This document shows, piece by piece, positions 1-5,320 of a stretch of DNA of 8,210 bases. Made by a program: the position numbers and the translations under genes. The stretch covers positions 1 to 8,210 of the forward strand of contig JAPLXF010000056.1 in the NCBI GenBank assembly GCA_026396205.1, in the 5' to 3' direction. Within the stretch, counting starts at the first letter, position 1. Each line of letters begins with the position of its first letter. The stretch comes from Candidatus Moraniibacteriota bacterium (GTDB lineage: Bacteria > Patescibacteriota > Minisyncoccia > Moranbacterales > UBA2206). Below the pieces are notes generated by a model, which saw only the letters and a list, made by a program, of their open reading frames with translations, was not told the origin of the DNA and made no database searches.

Positions 1-1
1 C

Positions 2-697
2 ATGGTTACTTTTTCTTCCCACAGCGAACCTTTTGATACTTTGGTGAAAGTTGATTTCTGGCCGCTCAATATGATCAGTGAAGACTCCATAATTTACTGG
101 AAATGTTTTACTTACTATGCCGGCGATTATCAAGTCAAGCCAATCTATCTGCCCATATCTTTGGACGCCGTTTTAGCCAAAAGCTATTGGCGGACTATCG
201 TTAACCAATACAAACAAAAGCGGCGCTGGGCTTACGGCATTGAAAATTTTCCGGTGATTATGCGCGCCATCTGGCCAAATAAAAAAGTGGGCCTTTGGAA
301 AAAACTGAAAGTTACTTTTGAAATGCTGGAAGGCCATCATTCTTGGGCCACGGCTTCTTTTATCTTGGCCATTCTCGGCTGGCTGCCGCTTTTTTTCGGC
401 GGCGATGCTTTCAACCAAAGCGTTTTGGCTAAAAATTTGCCGACACTGACCCGACAATTGATGACACTGGCTATGACCGGCTTGATTATTTCCATGTCTT
501 TGAGTTTTCTGCTGATGCCGCCGCGGCCCAAGAAATATTCGCGCTGGAAATATGTTTATATGGTTCTCCAGTGGATTTTAGTTCCGGTTACCGCTCCGAT
601 TTTAGGGGCTCTGCCGGCGGTTGATTCGCAGACCCGGATGCTTTTCGGCAAATATTTCGGCGAATTCTGGGTAACGGAAAAAGTCAGGAAAGAATGA
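2..697 (+). CDS. Family 2 processive glycosyltransferase, C-terminal part (5' end outside window)
   Basis: This is the 3' portion of a membrane glycosyltransferase that would use a nucleotide sugar in the cytoplasm and work at the membrane. The acidic SED motif (residues 26-28 of the visible part) and the QxxRW motif (Q72-W76) are the late catalytic and acceptor-site signatures of processive GT2 enzymes such as cellulose, hyaluronan or poly-GlcNAc synthases. Three hydrophobic segments follow at about 115-133, 152-172 and 184-204, also typical of this group. The ATG at position 2 lies inside the catalytic domain, so the true start and the UDP-binding half are upstream of the window. The stop overlaps the next start as ATGA, implying one operon with the WecA-like gene. 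The sugar used and the product cannot be told from sequence. The family is fairly sure, the exact role is not. Confidence 0.85.
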   Translation: MVTFSSHSEPFDTLVKVDFWPLNMISEDSIIYWKCFTYYAGDYQVKPIYLPISLDAVLAKSYWRTIVNQYKQKRRWAYGIENFPVIMRAIWPNKKVGLWKKLKVTFEMLEGHHSWATASFILAILGWLPLFFGGDAFNQSVLAKNLPTLTRQLMTLAMTGLIISMSLSFLLMPPRPKKYSRWKYVYMVLQWILVPVTAPILGALPAVDSQTRMLFGKYFGEFWVTEKVRKE

Positions 698-1722
698 TAA
701 AATTTTTTATTCCATTTCTAGAAGCGCTTATTCTCTCCATAATTTTTGTTTTGGTTTTTTTGATTGTCGGAAAAAAAATAAAATGTTCTATCCGAAAATC
801 GGCGCGGCACATCCATTTGCGGAATGTTTCACGCTGGGGCGGAGCGGCCATGATAATCGCTTTCAATCTGGCGATTCTGATTAACCGGAATTTAGTGATA
901 ATTCCGGCGCTGTGGGGAGTAATGGGAGCCTCGCTGATTCTTTTGATTGTCGGGACTTGGGATGACCTCAAAGAACTTTATTGGAAGACCCAGCTTTTTT
1001 ATCAGGTGGCGCTGGCGGTTTTGATTTTTGTTATGGGAGTCAGAATTCCTTATACTACCAATCCGCTGACGGGAGGACTTTTTTATTTGGATCAGGGGAT
1101 TTGGGTCATATTTTCAATCCTGATTGTTATTTTTTGGGTAACGCTGATGATTAACGCCATGAACTGGGTGGATGGAATTGACGGACTTTCCGGCGGCATT
1201 ACTTTTATCGGCGCCCTGACTATCGCTGTGCTCAGCCTCAAGCCGGAAGTCAATCAGCCGCCAATGGTAATTATGGCTATGATTTTGGCCGGTGTTTCGC
1301 TGGGCTTTTTGATTTTTAATTTCTATCCTTCCAGAATTTTGGCCGGCACTTCCGGCGCCACCTTTATGGGTTTTATGCTGGCAGTACTGGCGATTTTTGC
1401 CGGCACAAAAATCGCCACTTCTCTTTTGGTAATGGCGATTCCCTTAGTGGATTTTATCTGGGTGGTCGGGGAGCGTTGGCGCAAAAGGAAATCTATTTTT
1501 TTGCCGGACCGCAGCCATTTGCATTATAAACTGATGGAACTGGGCTGGTCGCAGGTGAAAATCAATACCTATTTCTATACTGTTACGATTTTAATTGCCA
1601 TTCTGGCGCTCAATACGCGGGCGATGGGAAAAATTCTGACTCTGCTTTCGGTATCGCTGGTTATTCTGGTTTTTATTCTCATGGTCAATAATGAATTAAA
1701 GAAAAATAAAAAAACAGTATGA
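694..1722 (+). CDS. WecA/TagO-like polyprenyl-phosphate sugar-1-phosphate transferase (GT4, MraY/WecA family)
   Basis: An integral membrane enzyme of 342 residues that should transfer a sugar-1-phosphate (typically GlcNAc-1-P) from UDP-sugar to undecaprenyl phosphate, starting lipid-linked glycan assembly. Visible signatures are the Asp pair in GTWDDLKEL (D90-D91), the NxxDGxDGLxxG loop (157-168), and the cytoplasmic DRSHLHYKL stretch (272-280). The last resembles the HxHH-type loop of WecA/TagO/WbpL enzymes better than MraY. About ten hydrophobic segments run throughout. The N-terminal region RHIHLRNVSRWGG matches the usual RxxH..PRxGG block, but the Asp-x-Pro that often precedes it is missing. 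An AGGAAAG ribosome site sits just before the ATG, inside the end of the glycosyltransferase. ATGA overlaps at both ends indicate translational coupling. Most likely the priming enzyme for a cell-surface polymer. It is not clearly the peptidoglycan MraY. Confidence 0.9.
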   Translation: MIKFFIPFLEALILSIIFVLVFLIVGKKIKCSIRKSARHIHLRNVSRWGGAAMIIAFNLAILINRNLVIIPALWGVMGASLILLIVGTWDDLKELYWKTQLFYQVALAVLIFVMGVRIPYTTNPLTGGLFYLDQGIWVIFSILIVIFWVTLMINAMNWVDGIDGLSGGITFIGALTIAVLSLKPEVNQPPMVIMAMILAGVSLGFLIFNFYPSRILAGTSGATFMGFMLAVLAIFAGTKIATSLLVMAIPLVDFIWVVGERWRKRKSIFLPDRSHLHYKLMELGWSQVKINTYFYTVTILIAILALNTRAMGKILTLLSVSLVILVFILMVNNELKKNKKTV

Positions 1723-2159
1723 AAAAATTTTTACTGGCAGCTGTTTTTTTTCTGCTGGCGGTTTTAATAATCGACCGGACAGATTGTCTTAAAGTTAAAA
1801 ACGAATTTAAAATCGTCAAAATAAATGGAATTGAATTCCAAGCCCAAACAGCGTCTTCATCAGCCCAAAGAAGCCGGGGTCTTTCCGGCCGGAAAAACTT
1901 AGGCGATAATTGCGCGATGCTTTTTCTGTTCCCGCAAGCAGGCAATTACCAGTTTTGGATGCGAGGGATGAAGTTTGACATTGATATGATTTGGGTTTCC
2001 GGTTTGGAAGTAGTTCAGATTGATTCAAATGTTTCCTATGAGCGGGGAGCGGATGAAATCAGGAATTCCCGTGTGCCGGCCGATAAAGTCATGGAACTTC
2101 CGGCTGGAACGGCAGAAAAAATCGGATTGAGAATAGGGGATAAAATAGAAATAAAGTAA
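1719..2159 (+). CDS. Exported or membrane-anchored DUF192 family protein
   Basis: A 146-residue protein with a hydrophobic N-terminus (residues 3-18, behind two Lys) that would act as a signal peptide or anchor, followed by a DUF192 domain. Domain marks in order are RGLSGR (53-58), MLFLF (67-71), FWMRGM (79-84), DIDMIW (87-92), a Y107-centred strand, a MELPAG turn (125-130) and a closing IGDKIEI. DUF192 proteins are small beta-rich, mostly extracytoplasmic proteins of unproven function. FWMRGM replaces the commoner FWMKNT, and no lipobox precedes Cys23. The start overlaps the WecA-like stop as ATGA, so it is the last gene of the three-gene operon, and a hairpin terminator follows. The family call is firm. 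The role is unknown, and a link to the envelope is inferred only from the neighbours and the signal sequence. Confidence 0.88.
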   Translation: MKKFLLAAVFFLLAVLIIDRTDCLKVKNEFKIVKINGIEFQAQTASSSAQRSRGLSGRKNLGDNCAMLFLFPQAGNYQFWMRGMKFDIDMIWVSGLEVVQIDSNVSYERGADEIRNSRVPADKVMELPAGTAEKIGLRIGDKIEIK

Positions 2160-2182
2160 ATTTCGGAAATACCCGGAAAACA

Positions 2183-2215
2183 AACCAGCCCTCCGACATA
2201 ATCGAAGGGCTGGTT
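2183..2215 (+). terminator. Intrinsic terminator of the glycan/DUF192 operon
   Basis: A 10-bp perfect stem (2183-2192 with 2206-2215) is extended inward, after one mismatch, by three more pairs (2194-2196 with 2202-2204). It lies 23 bases after the DUF192 stop. The downstream tail is TTGTTATCT, only moderately T-rich. On the opposite strand the tail is TTGTTTTCC, so it may work in both directions between the two convergent genes. Confidence 0.75.
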
Positions 2216-2222
2216 GTTATCT

Positions 2223-2246
2223 AAAAAAGTATCGCTATACTTTTAT
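2223..2246 (-). terminator. Second hairpin, probable terminator for the convergent membrane-protein gene
   Basis: An 8-bp perfect stem (2225-2232 with 2237-2244) closes a 4-base loop. On the - strand it is followed by a run of T, and on the + strand by TTTTATT. It sits about 60 bases beyond the stop of the leftward gene, so each of the two convergent genes appears to have its own hairpin. The stem is AT-rich and so weaker than the first. Confidence 0.5.
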
Positions 2247-2304
2247 TGCATTGTTTAGAAAGAGCAGTAGAACTTTTTGTTTAACTTTTTTACTGTAAAA
2301 ACTT

Positions 2305-2925
2305 TCAGGAAAGCGACGGTACTCGAACTGCGTATTTGTGCAAATTCTGCAGCTGCCGCTGGTTCAGTGTCTTAGACTTGGTAATCGCGTTCTGGATTAA
2401 ATCTTTGGAAAATTCTACTGTCGTTCCAATGCGCACCCCTTTTTTAGCGACATTTTTGCGCAGAAAATCTTCAATGTAGATTTTGTGTTCTGCGGTTAGT
2501 GTCGAATCAGGGTTCTTTTCCAGATAGTTCGCTAGCGCTCTGCGAGCTAGGTGTGTCGTACCATCTCCCTTGCTGGCAGTTTCCACAAACGAATTTTCAG
2601 TCTCCTGGCTTACCGCAGCCGGAGTGGCCGGTTTAACAACTGGCTTCGTTTGGGTAGCGGGAGCTGGTTTTTCAGCTGGAGTAGTTGTTTCTTCAGTAGA
2701 AATTCCGTTGTTGATTTCCTCTAGAACTGGTGTTTCGCTGGGTTCGCTGGTCGGAGCTTCGGTTCTCTTGGAATATGAGTAGATGCCTCCGGCGATAGCC
2801 ACAACGATAATTACGCTGATGATGATCCGCATGTTGTCTTGCAGCCACTGTTTCATTTTTCCTTCTTCCATATCCATGTCGTCATCTTGTGATTCTTCCT
2901 CCTTTTGCTTCTCGTCTTTTTCCAT
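2305..2925 (-). CDS. Single-pass membrane protein with uncharacterised C-terminal domain
   Basis: A 206-residue protein that I cannot assign to a named family. Order of parts: a very acidic/Lys-rich cytoplasmic head (1-30), one membrane helix (33-51) with basic residues after it, a Pro/Thr/Glu/Ala-rich linker (55-112) that looks like an extended stalk, and a compact domain (113-203). The domain holds KGDGTTHLARRAL (119-131), an LTAEHKIYIEDFL helix (143-155), a VRIGTTVEFSK turn (164-174) and an LNQRQLQNLHKY helix. The KGDG..LARR start and the IGTTVEF end recall a stretched LysM-like layout, which would suit wall binding, but this is only a resemblance. From memory, similar proteins recur in Parcubacteria. 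The start has a strong site, AAGGAAGGTGA, six bases before ATG. It is monocistronic with its own promoter and leader. Confidence 0.85.
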   Translation of the reverse strand: MEKDEKQKEEESQDDDMDMEEGKMKQWLQDNMRIIISVIIVVAIAGGIYSYSKRTEAPTSEPSETPVLEEINNGISTEETTTPAEKPAPATQTKPVVKPATPAAVSQETENSFVETASKGDGTTHLARRALANYLEKNPDSTLTAEHKIYIEDFLRKNVAKKGVRIGTTVEFSKDLIQNAITKSKTLNQRQLQNLHKYAVRVPSLS

Positions 2926-2954
2926 AAATTCACCTTCCTTTCTAGATAATGATT

Positions 2955-3012
2955 AATTTATTAATGTGCTTGCGTTGAAGCTTGCCCTGTTGGGCGTTTC
3001 GACCCAAAGTCT
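2955..3012 (-). other. Structured 5' leader of the membrane-protein gene (weak candidate)
   Basis: Within the roughly 95-base leader, the RNA can form TTGGGT/GCCCAA (6 bp, one wobble) around a CGAAAC loop. Alternatively the same GCCC can pair with a following GGGC, and a GCTT/AAGC pair follows. The first two are mutually exclusive, the arrangement expected of a switching leader, but the stems are short. No known riboswitch class is recognised. Confidence 0.25.
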
Positions 3013-3026
3013 TTTTTGGTCTTTCA

Positions 3027-3055
3027 ATTGTAACAACGCTGAAATGGAGCGTCAA
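3027..3055 (-). promoter_or_regulatory. Sigma70-type promoter of the membrane-protein gene
   Basis: On the - strand, -35 TTGACG (3050-3055) and -10 TACAAT (3027-3032) are separated by exactly 17 bases. Transcription would begin near 3020, giving a leader of about 95 bases before the ATG at 2925. It lies just after the prmC terminator, so the gene is independent of prmC. Confidence 0.8.
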
Positions 3056-3061
3056 CTAGAC

Positions 3062-3101
3062 AAAAAAAAGAGTTTAGGCTGTAATAAATACAGCCCTAAA
3101 C
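3062..3101 (-). terminator. Intrinsic terminator of prmC
   Basis: Reading leftward, a GC-containing stem of 12-13 bases with one bulge (3072-3083 with 3089-3101) and a 5-base loop is followed directly by a T-run (eight T at 3062-3069). It lies 15 bases past the prmC stop, a textbook rho-independent terminator. Confidence 0.9.
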
Positions 3102-3115
3102 GTTAAAAATAAAAA

Positions 3116-4018
3116 CTAAAGTTCAATTTGGCATACCCGCCACCTTTTAGCCAAGTCTTTGTGGAAAGTGATTTTGGATTTTGGTAAAATAGATTTGATA
3201 ATTTTTTGGATTTTGGGTTTTTGTTCGGGACTTATCTCAAGGTAACACATAACATGGAACATAGAACATTTATTTTGTATTTTTTTGATCTGTTCTAATA
3301 ATTTTTTATAGTGTTTTAATCCGTCGGTGCTGGAAAGCAAGGCAGACTTCGGTTCGTAGTTTTTGACATCCGGCATGGTTGATTTGTAAATTTTTTTAGA
3401 GAGATAAGGCAAATTGGCAGTGATAATCACGGAACACGGAGCACATAACACGGAGCATTCTTTATTTTTTAAAAAGACATTTAACAAATCAGACTTTAAG
3501 AATTTTATTTTTTTATCTACTTTATTCAACCTGGCGTTTTGCTTGGCGACGCGCAATGCTTTGGCGGAAATATCAGAGGCCAGTAATTGGTAATTGGTAA
3601 TTGGTAATTTGGATTTTATTATTTCTTTTGCTATGGAAATGATTATGTTGCCTGAGCCAGTTCCCAGATCGATTATTGTTGTATATTTTTTATTTTCCCC
3701 AATTACTAATTGCAAATTACTAATTACAGATTCTACCAGAATCTCTGTTTCGGGTCGGGGAATAAGCGTATTTTTATTAACTTTAAAATTCAGCCCATAA
3801 AATTCTTTCTGGCCCAAAATATAAGCCATCGGCTCATGTTTTAATCTCCTTGAGATTAAATGTTTGGTTATTGTTTCTTGTTTCTTGGTCATTGTATAGT
3901 CAGGGTGGGAAATGACAAATTCACGCGGTTTTTTAAGTGTATGCGCGATTAAAAGCTCCAGATCCAGTCGGTCCAGCTGATTGAAATATTGATTAAAAGT
4001 GTCAGAAATTGTGGCCAT
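3116..4018 (-). CDS. prmC: Peptide chain release factor N5-glutamine methyltransferase
   Basis: PrmC (HemK) uses S-adenosylmethionine to methylate the Gln of the GGQ motif of release factors in the cytoplasm. Here the likely substrate is RF1, encoded at 5678-6739. The 300-residue product shows the N-terminal helical domain with EPMAYILGQKEFYG (62-75), LIPRPETE (85-92), SAM motif I DLGTGSG (117-123), acidic D149 after strand 2, and the active-site tetrapeptide NLPY (202-205), normally NPPY. No ribosome site precedes ATG; a -10-like TTTAAT ends 11 bases before it, so the mRNA may be almost leaderless. Five arrays of about four degenerate 7-bp units lie inside the frame, encoding residues near 42-53, 97-106, 136-145, 188-197 and 250-259. 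They fall between core motifs, and the frame stays open. Compared with flanking genes the sequence is AT-rich. A diverged copy of its 5' end lies at 4558-4682. Confidence 0.93.
   Translation of the reverse strand: MATISDTFNQYFNQLDRLDLELLIAHTLKKPREFVISHPDYTMTKKQETITKHLISRRLKHEPMAYILGQKEFYGLNFKVNKNTLIPRPETEILVESVISNLQLVIGENKKYTTIIDLGTGSGNIIISIAKEIIKSKLPITNYQLLASDISAKALRVAKQNARLNKVDKKIKFLKSDLLNVFLKNKECSVLCAPCSVIITANLPYLSKKIYKSTMPDVKNYEPKSALLSSTDGLKHYKKLLEQIKKIQNKCSMFHVMCYLEISPEQKPKIQKIIKSILPKSKITFHKDLAKRWRVCQIEL
3242..3269. repeat. Degenerate heptamer array A inside prmC
   Basis: Four consecutive 7-bp units sharing xxAACAT/C (for example GGAACAT then AGAACAT). It encodes about PrmC residues 250-259, the strand leading into LEIS. 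The unit length is not a multiple of three, so the periodicity is a DNA property rather than an amino acid repeat. Confidence 0.65.
3428..3455. repeat. Degenerate heptamer array B inside prmC
   Basis: Four consecutive 7-bp units: CACGGAA, CACGGAG, a CACATAA variant and again CACGGAG. It encodes roughly residues 188-197, a Cys-rich stretch immediately before the NLPY active-site motif. Confidence 0.75.
3584..3612. repeat. Heptamer array C (TAATTGG) inside prmC
   Basis: Three perfect copies of TAATTGG (3584-3604) and one 8-base variant TAATTTGG (3605-3612). It encodes residues about 136-145, including PITNYQ, just before the acidic D149 of the SAM site. Similar short tandem heptamers are known from cyanobacteria as STRR sequences. 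Confidence 0.85.
3701..3728. repeat. Degenerate heptamer array D inside prmC
   Basis: Four consecutive 7-bp units of the form AATTxCx (AATTACT twice, AATTGCA, AATTACA). It encodes residues about 97-106, between the helix after LIPRPETE and SAM motif I. The core TAATT is shared with array C in inverted orientation. Confidence 0.7.
3868..3895. repeat. Degenerate heptamer array E inside prmC
   Basis: Four 7-bp units with consensus TTCTTGK (TTCTTGT then TTCTTGG at the centre, TTATTGT and TCATTGT at the edges). It encodes about residues 42-51 in the N-terminal domain. Shifted by one base, the unit is TTTCTTG, the same as in array G near rpmE. Confidence 0.55.
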
Positions 4019-4062
4019 AGTATGCTATAATTAAAGCACGAAATAAATTAAGATATCAAACA
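3945..4062. repeat. Direct repeat, left copy: prmC 5' end plus divergent promoter region
   Basis: This stretch is matched by 4558-4682 in the same orientation. The coding half is about 84% identical, and the intergenic half shares TATxTATAATTAAAGCAC and further AT-rich blocks. It covers the first 25 codons of prmC and about 45 bases upstream. It forms the left border of the hicBA module. Confidence 0.85.
4026..4059. promoter_or_regulatory. Divergent promoter region: prmC leftward, extended -10 rightward
   Basis: Leftward for prmC: TTGATA (4054-4059), 18 bases, TTTAAT (4030-4035), placing the start of transcription about 5 bases before the ATG at 4018. Rightward: TGC-TATAAT (TATAAT at 4026-4031), an extended -10 without a clear -35, which could feed hicBA. 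The same layout recurs at 4645-4681, which supports a function. Confidence 0.5.
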
Positions 4063-4075
4063 GAGCCTTGCAGAT

Positions 4076-4107
4076 TTGACATATTTTTGCCATTATGGGA
4101 GTATTAT
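4076..4107 (+). promoter_or_regulatory. Possible own promoter of hicBA
   Basis: A perfect TTGACA (4076-4081) lies 20 bases before TATTAT (4102-4107). The spacing is long, so this is a weak call. If used, the mRNA would start within a few bases of the hicB ATG. Transcription from the duplicated extended -10 at 4026-4031 is an alternative. Confidence 0.35.
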
Positions 4108-4116
4108 ATTATAGAA

Positions 4117-4347
4117 ATGTCTAAAATTATGCGTAAAATTGATTTAAAAGTAGCAGTTTGGAAAGAAGGAAAATACTATGTTTCTCAATGTTTAAACGTG
4201 GATATTTCCAGCTTTGGCAAGACAAAAAAAGAGGCTTTAGGCGCTTTGGATGAAGCCTTGGAATTATATTTTGAAGATATTAAAATTCCAAAAATAACCA
4301 AGATTGAAAAGCCGGAACTTGTGCAATTGTCAATTTGCCATGTCTAA
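4117..4347 (+). CDS. hicB: HicB-family antitoxin (short form)
   Basis: A 76-residue protein with the HicB N-terminal fold: a strand of the type LKVAVWKEGKYYV, then QCLNVDISSFGKTKKEAL, and a helix ALDEALELYFED. HicB proteins bind the cognate HicA RNase and block it, and many also repress their own promoter. This one ends about 20 residues after the fold (tail KIEKPELVQLSICHV) and has no ribbon-helix-helix or HTH domain, so autorepression would need another mechanism. Start choice is uncertain: ATG at 4117 or ATG at 4129 (72 residues). Neither has a ribosome site, and a TTG further upstream is unlikely. The last eight bases overlap hicA, so the two are coupled, antitoxin first. It lies between two copies of the prmC 5' end, suggesting acquisition as a module. 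Confidence 0.85.
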   Translation: MSKIMRKIDLKVAVWKEGKYYVSQCLNVDISSFGKTKKEALGALDEALELYFEDIKIPKITKIEKPELVQLSICHV

Positions 4348-4555
4348 ATTGTTTTCATCTTCTGAAATTATTAAAGTCCTTCAGAAAAAGGGCTTTGTTT
4401 ATATCTCCCAAAAAGGCAGTCATGCCAAATTCAGAAAGATCGGAAATCCGGTCTTGACGGTAATTGTTCCGGCAGGCAAAAAAGAAATACCCTTGGGAAC
4501 TTTCAAGTCAATTCTGCGCCAAGCGGGTTTGACAGAAGATGAGTTTAGAAACTAA
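4340..4555 (+). CDS. hicA: HicA-family mRNA interferase toxin
   Basis: A 71-residue toxin of the HicA family, small dsRBD-like RNases that cleave mRNA in a ribosome-independent way and arrest growth until HicB is resupplied. Visible features are the helix SSEIIKVLQKKGF, the GSH motif with probable catalytic His28, strand LTVIVPAG, KKEIPLGT, and the final helix FKSILRQAGLTEDEF. Length and order are normal for an intact toxin. The ATG at 4340 overlaps the hicB stop (ATGTCTAA). An upstream in-frame start at 4304 exists but would add residues not found in the family. The homology to the prmC 5' end begins at the base after the stop codon. Intact toxin and antitoxin argue that the pair is functional. 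Confidence 0.92.
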   Translation: MSKLFSSSEIIKVLQKKGFVYISQKGSHAKFRKIGNPVLTVIVPAGKKEIPLGTFKSILRQAGLTEDEFRN

Positions 4556-4637
4556 ATGCGATTAAAAGCTCTAGATCCAGACGGTCTAGCTTATTCAAAT
4601 ATTGCTTGAAAATATCAGAACTTGTGTTCGTTATCAT
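4545..4637 (-). pseudogene. Truncated second prmC copy (first ~27 codons)
   Basis: Reading leftward from ATG at 4637, an open frame of 30 codons gives a product whose middle and end (QYLNKLDRLDLELLIA) match PrmC residues 10-25 almost residue for residue. It then runs out of homology at the hicA stop and ends at TAA (4545-4547). The codon differences from intact prmC are mostly synonymous, so this was once a translated gene rather than a random duplicate. The SAM and NPPY regions are absent, so no methyltransferase activity is possible. Its promoter elements are still recognisable. Confidence 0.85.
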
Positions 4638-4682
4638 TTGTTTATGTTATAATTAAAGCACAAAATAAAGCATAGCATCAAA
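4558..4682. repeat. Direct repeat, right copy of prmC 5' end plus promoter region
   Basis: Partner of 3945-4062. Homology starts within two bases after the hicA stop and runs through the remnant start codon into the upstream spacer of the next gene. It carries a 7-10 base insertion around the start codon relative to the left copy. Of the ten differences in the 63 aligned coding bases, eight are at codon third positions. Confidence 0.85.
4645..4681. promoter_or_regulatory. Divergent promoter region between prmC remnant and PsbP-like gene
   Basis: Rightward: extended -10 TGT-TATAAT (TATAAT at 4648-4653), giving a leader of about 30 bases to the ATG at 4691. Leftward: TTGATG (4676-4681), 18 bases, TTTAAT (4652-4657), now facing the prmC remnant and then hicA. 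Both elements are conserved with 4026-4059. Confidence 0.5.
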
Positions 4683-4690
4683 TAAATATT

Positions 4691-5311
4691 ATGAAAAACA
4701 AAAAAGGCAATATTGCGCTGGTTGCTATTATTATTGCAGCTTTGGCTATAACAATCAGTACGATTACTTGGATTATTGTTAAAAAAAATCAAATTCCAAT
4801 ACAACCCCAGCCGATTGCGCCAACAGCGCAAACAGGAACACAAACAGATAATTCAACCAGTGTCTCGGCAGAAGAAAATATATCTTGGCAGCCATATACA
4901 AATGTAAAAAATGATTTCGGATTCCAATATCCCGGCGGATGGATTATTGCTGAAAAGTATAATAAGTATGGCACCGCAGATGGAATAATGGTAAAAGTTG
5001 GCGGAGCAGTGAGTGAAGATACGCCTCCCTTCACCATGTCTGTTACCATACATCCAGTGGTATACCCGAGTTCTAAAAAAGCATTTGATGCTCAAATTTT
5101 ACTGTCCTTGAAAAGAAATACAGATCATAAAATGACTGAGTTGCAGTTTAATGGCTATGATGCTGTAAGATATTTTGATTCAGGAATTTTTAAGACGAAT
5201 AATATAGTTTTAAGCGGAAAAAACAATGTGTTGGTTATTTCATATTTAACTGAAAAAGAGGATGACCCTGTTATTAAAAAAATGCTGTCAACATTCAAGT
5301 TGTTAAAATAA
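4691..5311 (+). CDS. Membrane-anchored protein with PsbP-like domain
   Basis: A 206-residue protein, not assignable to a characterised gene. A basic N-terminus (KNKK) leads into one hydrophobic helix (8-31), then a Gln/Pro/Thr-rich linker (32-62). An extracytoplasmic domain (66-206) opens with YTNVKNDFGFQYPGGW. The pattern of Tyr/Asn, then GFxxxYPxxW, is the hallmark start of PsbP-like domains, which are widespread, mostly of unknown role in non-photosynthetic bacteria, and often found as lipoproteins or anchored proteins. The rest is beta-strand-rich and ends in a short helix, KKMLSTFKLL, also usual. No Cys lipobox is present. No ribosome site precedes the ATG. The promoter is the extended -10 at 4645-4653. 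No partner gene is evident. Fold resemblance is moderate confidence, function unknown. Confidence 0.8.
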   Translation: MKNKKGNIALVAIIIAALAITISTITWIIVKKNQIPIQPQPIAPTAQTGTQTDNSTSVSAEENISWQPYTNVKNDFGFQYPGGWIIAEKYNKYGTADGIMVKVGGAVSEDTPPFTMSVTIHPVVYPSSKKAFDAQILLSLKRNTDHKMTELQFNGYDAVRYFDSGIFKTNNIVLSGKNNVLVISYLTEKEDDPVIKKMLSTFKLLK

Positions 5312-5320
5312 TTTTGCTAT

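Noticed and set aside
2570..2782. 70-codon frame opposite the membrane-protein gene
   Set aside because: It is antisense to the Pro/Thr/Glu-rich linker, whose composition keeps the opposite frame open. It has no start signals.
3242..3728. CRISPR array interpretation of the prmC repeats
   Set aside because: Units are 7 bp, contiguous, degenerate and inside an intact reading frame. There are no 23-40 bp repeats with spacers and no cas genes.
3116..4018. prmC as a pseudogene because of repeat insertions
   Set aside because: The frame is open over 300 residues, and motif I, the acidic loop residue, NLPY and the C-terminus are all present in order.
3945..4682. hicBA as a transposon with terminal repeats or target-site duplication
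   Set aside because: There is no transposase and no inverted ends. The direct repeats are over 100 bp and diverged with codon bias, unlike a short exact target duplication.
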